Shown one piece after another: positions 60,809 to 64,000 of a DNA stretch of 64,000 bases. The notes beneath the pieces are model-generated. The model did not search any database. It was not told the origin of the DNA and was given only the letters and a program-made list of their open reading frames with translations. The stretch lies in NCBI RefSeq assembly GCF_000376805.1, contig NZ_AQXT01000002.1:1178001-1242000 (forward strand), read 5' to 3'. The position numbers and the translations under genes were made by a program. This DNA is from Henriciella marina DSM 19595. GTDB lineage: Bacteria; Pseudomonadota; Alphaproteobacteria; Caulobacterales; Hyphomonadaceae. How positions within the stretch are numbered: position 1 is the stretch's first letter; each line of letters starts with the position of its first letter.

Positions 60809-62443
60809 CTAGCCGACCGTTTCCTCTAATTGCCGCGTCTCGGTTTCTTCCCCGACAGCTTTCGGCAGGATGACACGCACCCGCGTGCCCTCACCGGGCG
60901 CGGTATCTATGATGACTTTCCCCGTCATGAGGTCGGCAAAGGATTTCACGACGGCGAGACCAAGACCGGTCCCCGCCCTGCCCCGCGCATTCGTGCCCTG
61001 TTGAAACGGACGCGCAACCTGTTCGAGGTCACGCGCGCTCATACCGGTTCCGTTGTCGCGGACAGACAACGCCACGGTCGAGGTTCCTGCACGCGCATCG
61101 AGGCTGACCGTCGATCCAGAGGAAGAATACTTGATCGCGTTCGAGAGCAGGTTCTGCCAGATCTGGCGGATCGCGCGCGCATCAGCGGTCGCCCAGACCT
61201 CGCCTGTCGCCTTCTGGCGGATCGACACACCGGCACGGTCAGCAAATCCGGAGAGCTGAGCAATTACCGACTCGCTGCTGGCGACAAGATCGACCGGCTC
61301 CAGATCCAGCCTTGTGCTGCCGGACTCTGCCTTGGCGTAGTCGAGAATATCCTCGACCGTCAGGAGCAGGTCCTGCCCGCTTTCATAGATGAGCTGGACA
61401 TATTCCTTATAGGCTTCGGAAAGCTCGCCGCGCAATTCATTGCGCATGAGATCAGAGAAGCCGAGGATGGCATTGAGCGGGGTCTTCAGCTCATGGCCAA
61501 GGCTTGCAAAGAACGCCGTCCTCTCCTTCAGCAGCGTTTCAGCTTCGCGGGCGCGAATTTCTGCATCGCTCGCGATCACGTCCGCCGCGCGGGTTTCGGT
61601 ATCGTCTTCTGCCTCGCTCATGAAGACGCGTGTTCCGGCAACATGTGGATCGAAGATGAGCTCCAACCGTGTCTTGCCGACGTCCAGGACAAGCGATGTG
61701 CCCTCGGAGGCAAGCGCGCCTTCGACCTTCTCGCGATCGCTTTCCCTGAACGCTTCGATAAAGGGGCGCTTCTGCCGGGGATCGATGTTTACGGGCAGCT
61801 CCCCGGACACCATCCGGACACGGCCATCCTCGGCGACATCGACGATCATGACAGGACCTGAGCGACCGGGCGCGTCGGTGTCACTGGCGGCGGGGGTGGG
61901 CGGCGCTGCTGCAGCGCGCCCGCCTGGTCTCATGAATGTCTGGCGCCGGAGGATCGCTGCAAGAAGGACAGCGCCGGAGATGAGCGCGCCAAGCGACAGG
62001 ATACCGCTTACCGTTCCAAGCGAGGGCCCAACCAGAGATGTATCAAGAAGCAGGACCGCCAGCAGGCTGCCAACCAGCCCGAGCAGCGCGAAGATGCAGG
62101 CTTCCACAGCATGGGACTTCCAGCCAAAGGCCAGCGTGTAGAGCGGCGCGAGAGCGACCAGCAGCAATGCGGGTGAGGTTATACCGCCAGAGAGGGTGAT
62201 GATCCCCGCCGTGAAAACGATCCAGGGGAAGATGGCGACGGCGAACTTACGCCCGAAAGGCCAGCGTTTCCCCCTTAGCGCGACCAGTATGGTCAGCGCG
62301 GCTGGCAGCGCAGCGCCTGCGAAAAGGGCCGTCGCCGGTAGCTCGTCCAGCCCACCCCGTACACCTGCAATCGCCGCAGCGAGCGCGGAGATAATCCAGA
62401 TCAGGGATGCAATTGTGACAGTTTGTTTAGGCACTATGTTCAT
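60809..62443 (-). CDS. Membrane sensor histidine kinase
   Basis: A 544-residue kinase with six hydrophobic segments (about residues 8-165), a short PAS-like region after residue 195, a coiled linker ('SDAEIRAREAETLLKERTAF') and a HisKA domain with phospho-acceptor His317 in 'SLGHELKTPLNAILGFSDLM'. The ATPase part has the N-box 'IWQNLLSNAIKYS', G1 'VRDNGTGMS' and G2 'GTGLGLAVVKSF'. The C-terminus ends '...VILPKAVGEETETR'. Similar to cell-cycle/stress kinases of Caulobacterales, but no response regulator is adjacent. Start at 62443 or one of two upstream candidates (62467, 62488); a 9-bp inverted repeat covers this region. Confidence 0.88.
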   Translation of the reverse strand: MNIVPKQTVTIASLIWIISALAAAIAGVRGGLDELPATALFAGAALPAALTILVALRGKRWPFGRKFAVAIFPWIVFTAGIITLSGGITSPALLLVALAPLYTLAFGWKSHAVEACIFALLGLVGSLLAVLLLDTSLVGPSLGTVSGILSLGALISGAVLLAAILRRQTFMRPGGRAAAAPPTPAASDTDAPGRSGPVMIVDVAEDGRVRMVSGELPVNIDPRQKRPFIEAFRESDREKVEGALASEGTSLVLDVGKTRLELIFDPHVAGTRVFMSEAEDDTETRAADVIASDAEIRAREAETLLKERTAFFASLGHELKTPLNAILGFSDLMRNELRGELSEAYKEYVQLIYESGQDLLLTVEDILDYAKAESGSTRLDLEPVDLVASSESVIAQLSGFADRAGVSIRQKATGEVWATADARAIRQIWQNLLSNAIKYSSSGSTVSLDARAGTSTVALSVRDNGTGMSARDLEQVARPFQQGTNARGRAGTGLGLAVVKSFADLMTGKVIIDTAPGEGTRVRVILPKAVGEETETRQLEETVG

Positions 62444-62456
62444 CTGCCGGTTAGAT

Positions 62457-62480
62457 TTCACCTGCATTCTGGCAGGTGAA
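62457..62480. promoter_or_regulatory. Inverted repeat near the histidine kinase start (operator or start-site hairpin)
   Basis: TTCACCTGC-N6-GCAGGTGAA, a perfect 9-bp repeat in the interval between two divergent genes, with a related half site (CTGTTTCACC) at 62503-62512. It overlaps the alternative upstream starts of the kinase, supporting the 62443 start. Confidence 0.45.
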
Positions 62481-62580
62481 GAATTCAAGTTGAGTCGCCT
62501 GCCTGTTTCACCTTAGACTAAGACCTGTAGCGCGAGAATGATAGAGCGAGCCTGACGCGACGCTCTTCGAGGAAACCAGA

Positions 62581-63630
62581 ATGAAAACCGGACGGATTCA
62601 CGCAACACTTACCGCAGGACTCTTCCTGGCTCTCTCTGCAACAGCGCAGGAGACAACGCCCACCGATACAGCGCAACCGGCCTCTGCCGAAGCGGCGACC
62701 ATCAGGCCGTTTTCGATAACCCCGGCGCCTGATCCTCTCTCCTCGGCCGCCGCCGTGTACGCGACCTATCAGGGCGATGTGACCGAGCTTGAGCAGAATG
62801 AATTCGATGATGTCGACTCCATTCAGACGGCTCTGACCGATCTTGGCAGCCAGAATGCCGAACAGCTTTCGCGCGGCTGGATTGCCTATTCGGCGCTTGT
62901 CGCCTCGCAGAACCCGGAGTTCCGCGCAGCTGTTCGCGACATTGAAGGCTATTACGGACGCGATGCCCTGGTGCGCGGCCTCCAGAATGATGTGCGCTAT
63001 GCGCGTAATCTTCATGGTGGTTCAACGGCCGTCAGCGCGGCGCTCAATGCTGGCGCGGCAGATGCGCAGCGGCTCCAGTCCACGGCCGAGCTTGTCAAGG
63101 AACAGGCCTACAGCCTGCAGGCGTTTGGCTGGGCAAAGGGGCGGCTGGGCGATTCCGGTGCGATCGCCACAAAACTTCGCGCTGATTCCCTCGTCGGGCG
63201 CACCGCAAGCAATGATATGACGACAGCGTTCCGCGCGCCGGATTTCGGGTCTGTCCTTTCCAGCGCAGGGCGCACGGGCGCCCCCTCTGTCTGGCGCAGT
63301 GTCAGCAATGCGGCCGGGCAGATCCGCGGTGTAAATATCAGCACTGGTCTTTCCGATGGCACACGCCGGCGCGTCGCCCCCGGCAGTGAACAGGTCGCCG
63401 ACAAGATCGCAACGCTGGCCGCCTACCGCGTCCTTGGGGGCGAAGGCGGCGCAGCGGCGCCGGTTCAGAGCGCCATGTCCGAAAGCCAGACGACAGGCTG
63501 TATCAACATGGCCCAGCTCAACCTGCAGCAATGCATCGCGGCGACGCACCAGCATTTCGAAGTGCCATTCTGCCTTGGCGAGCATGCGCTTGCTGAGATT
63601 GGCAGTTGCATCGCCAAGGTCAGTAATTAG
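62581..63630 (+). CDS. Exported hypothetical protein
   Basis: A 349-residue protein with a signal peptide (1-22, 'TAGLFLALSATA'). The mature part is helical with 'SIQTALTDLGSQNAEQLSRGWIAYSALVASQNPEF' (in part) and a long Ala/Gly-rich middle. Four cysteines near the C-terminus ('TGCINMAQLNLQQCIAATHQHFEVPFCLGEHALAEIGSCIA', in part) with a regular spacing suggest disulfides or metal binding. I recall similar uncharacterised proteins in Hyphomonadaceae and Caulobacterales but have no name for the family. Confidence 0.7.
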   Translation: MKTGRIHATLTAGLFLALSATAQETTPTDTAQPASAEAATIRPFSITPAPDPLSSAAAVYATYQGDVTELEQNEFDDVDSIQTALTDLGSQNAEQLSRGWIAYSALVASQNPEFRAAVRDIEGYYGRDALVRGLQNDVRYARNLHGGSTAVSAALNAGAADAQRLQSTAELVKEQAYSLQAFGWAKGRLGDSGAIATKLRADSLVGRTASNDMTTAFRAPDFGSVLSSAGRTGAPSVWRSVSNAAGQIRGVNISTGLSDGTRRRVAPGSEQVADKIATLAAYRVLGGEGGAAAPVQSAMSESQTTGCINMAQLNLQQCIAATHQHFEVPFCLGEHALAEIGSCIAKVSN

Positions 63631-63652
63631 GATTGCAGATATTCAATCTCTC

Positions 63653-63688
63653 ACCCCGTCACCCAACTGGGAGGCGGGGTTTTCTTTT
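63653..63688 (+). terminator. Rho-independent terminator
   Basis: ACCCCG ... CGGGGT outer stem (6 bp) with an inner CCC-AACT-GGG pair and a TTTTCTTTT tail, 23 bp after the stop of the exported hypothetical gene. It separates that gene from sufE. Confidence 0.8.
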
Positions 63689-63714
63689 GCCTTCAGTTGC
63701 CCCAAATCACCCCC

Positions 63715-64000
63715 ATGACAGTTGAAGAACGCGCAAAAGACATTTCCGCCGAGTTCGAGTTCCTTGATGATTGGGAGACGCGTTACGCGCACATCATCGA
63801 TATGGGGAAGGCGAACCCGGCCCTCGCCCCTGATGAGCGAACCGAAGAGACCCGGGTGCGCGGCTGCGCCTCCCAGGTCTGGATGGTCATCGATGAGGAA
63901 GAAGAAGACCGTTTGCGGATCCGGGCAGAATCCGATGCGCTTATCGTGTCGGGCCTTATCGCCATACTGATCCGGCTCTATTCCGATGCCCCCGCGGGCG
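63715..64000 (+). CDS. sufE: SufE-family cysteine desulfuration protein (partial, C-terminus outside window)
   Basis: The first 95 residues of SufE, which accepts sulfane sulfur from the cysteine desulfurase SufS for Fe-S cluster assembly. 'EEFEFLDDWETRYAHIIDMGK'-type opening (here with 'SAEF') and the acceptor Cys51 in 'RVRGCASQVWM' are present. The last visible part 'LIVSGLIAILIRLYSD' corresponds to the conserved helix. Reads off the window edge. Confidence 0.92.
   Translation, partial: MTVEERAKDISAEFEFLDDWETRYAHIIDMGKANPALAPDERTEETRVRGCASQVWMVIDEEEEDRLRIRAESDALIVSGLIAILIRLYSDAPAG

Overview
The window reads as ordinary chromosome of a GC-rich, Gram-negative alphaproteobacterium. Gene content (hisS-hisZ-hisG, hslO, DUF1491, DUF1499, TIGR01244, a bacteriophytochrome with its own heme oxygenase, many acyl-CoA and oxidoreductase genes) and small intergenic repeats fit a marine Hyphomonadaceae/Caulobacterales-type organism; that placement is inference from memory of these families, not a search. 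Genes are dense, often overlapping by 4 bp (ATGA) or meeting tail to tail within 10 bp. No tRNA, rRNA, CRISPR array, prophage or transposase gene was seen.

Layout. 1-9 kb: partial NADP oxidoreductase, Hsp33, a GGDEF/EAL c-di-GMP protein, a serine hydrolase, a DedA-like membrane protein, an MFS and an AI-2E-type exporter. 8.4-12.7 kb: an exported amine oxidase paired with a lipoprotein RidA, a barrel-like exported protein and a zinc alcohol dehydrogenase. 12.9-18.4 kb: a large Phe-type pentapeptide-repeat membrane protein, a SIMPL protein, an M24 peptidase and argF. 18.6-24.4 kb: bphO-bphP light-sensing operon, then a ZntB-like transporter and an MscS channel. 24.5-29.8 kb: S41 protease, LapA-like peptide, YihY protein, GST, and a MarR/acyl-CoA dehydrogenase divergent pair. 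29.9-34.3 kb: an unknown gene, a 33-residue protein, argD, a probable small RNA, and a LysR/VOC divergent pair. 34.4-38.8 kb: hisS-hisZ-hisG preceded by a histidine-rich leader peptide. 39-42 kb: thioesterase and two peptide-ABC permeases split by a short inverted-repeat element. 42-50 kb: phosphatase-like, ATP-grasp-like, MBL, DJ-1, DUF1499, SDR, acyl-CoA ligase and GDPD genes. 50-52.3 kb: a tandemly duplicated two-gene cassette (tiny membrane protein plus di-iron desaturase). 52.4-64 kb: housekeeping and small conserved genes (pdxH, mdh, aroC, fpr, tdk, a histidine kinase, sufE partial).

Most notable. (1) A 12-codon leader peptide with six consecutive His codons lies 182 nt upstream of hisS, directly after a TTGACT-N17-TATCCA promoter that would start the transcript at about the ATG, with competing RNA stems after it: a histidine attenuation switch on hisS-hisZ-hisG, apparently leaderless. 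(2) A 262-bp element with perfect 21-bp terminal inverted repeats and a TTA target duplication sits exactly in the stop/start junction of the two permease genes; removing it restores a TAATG overlap. (3) The desaturase cassette is duplicated in tandem and each desaturase is translationally coupled to a conserved ~65-residue membrane protein of unknown role. (4) A ~115-nt transcript with its own promoter, 14-bp stem, three CCCTGA copies in the loop and a strong terminator lies between argD and a lysR gene. (5) argD, argF and hslO, which I recall as a contiguous alphaproteobacterial operon, keep order and strand here but are separated by 13-16 kb insertions.
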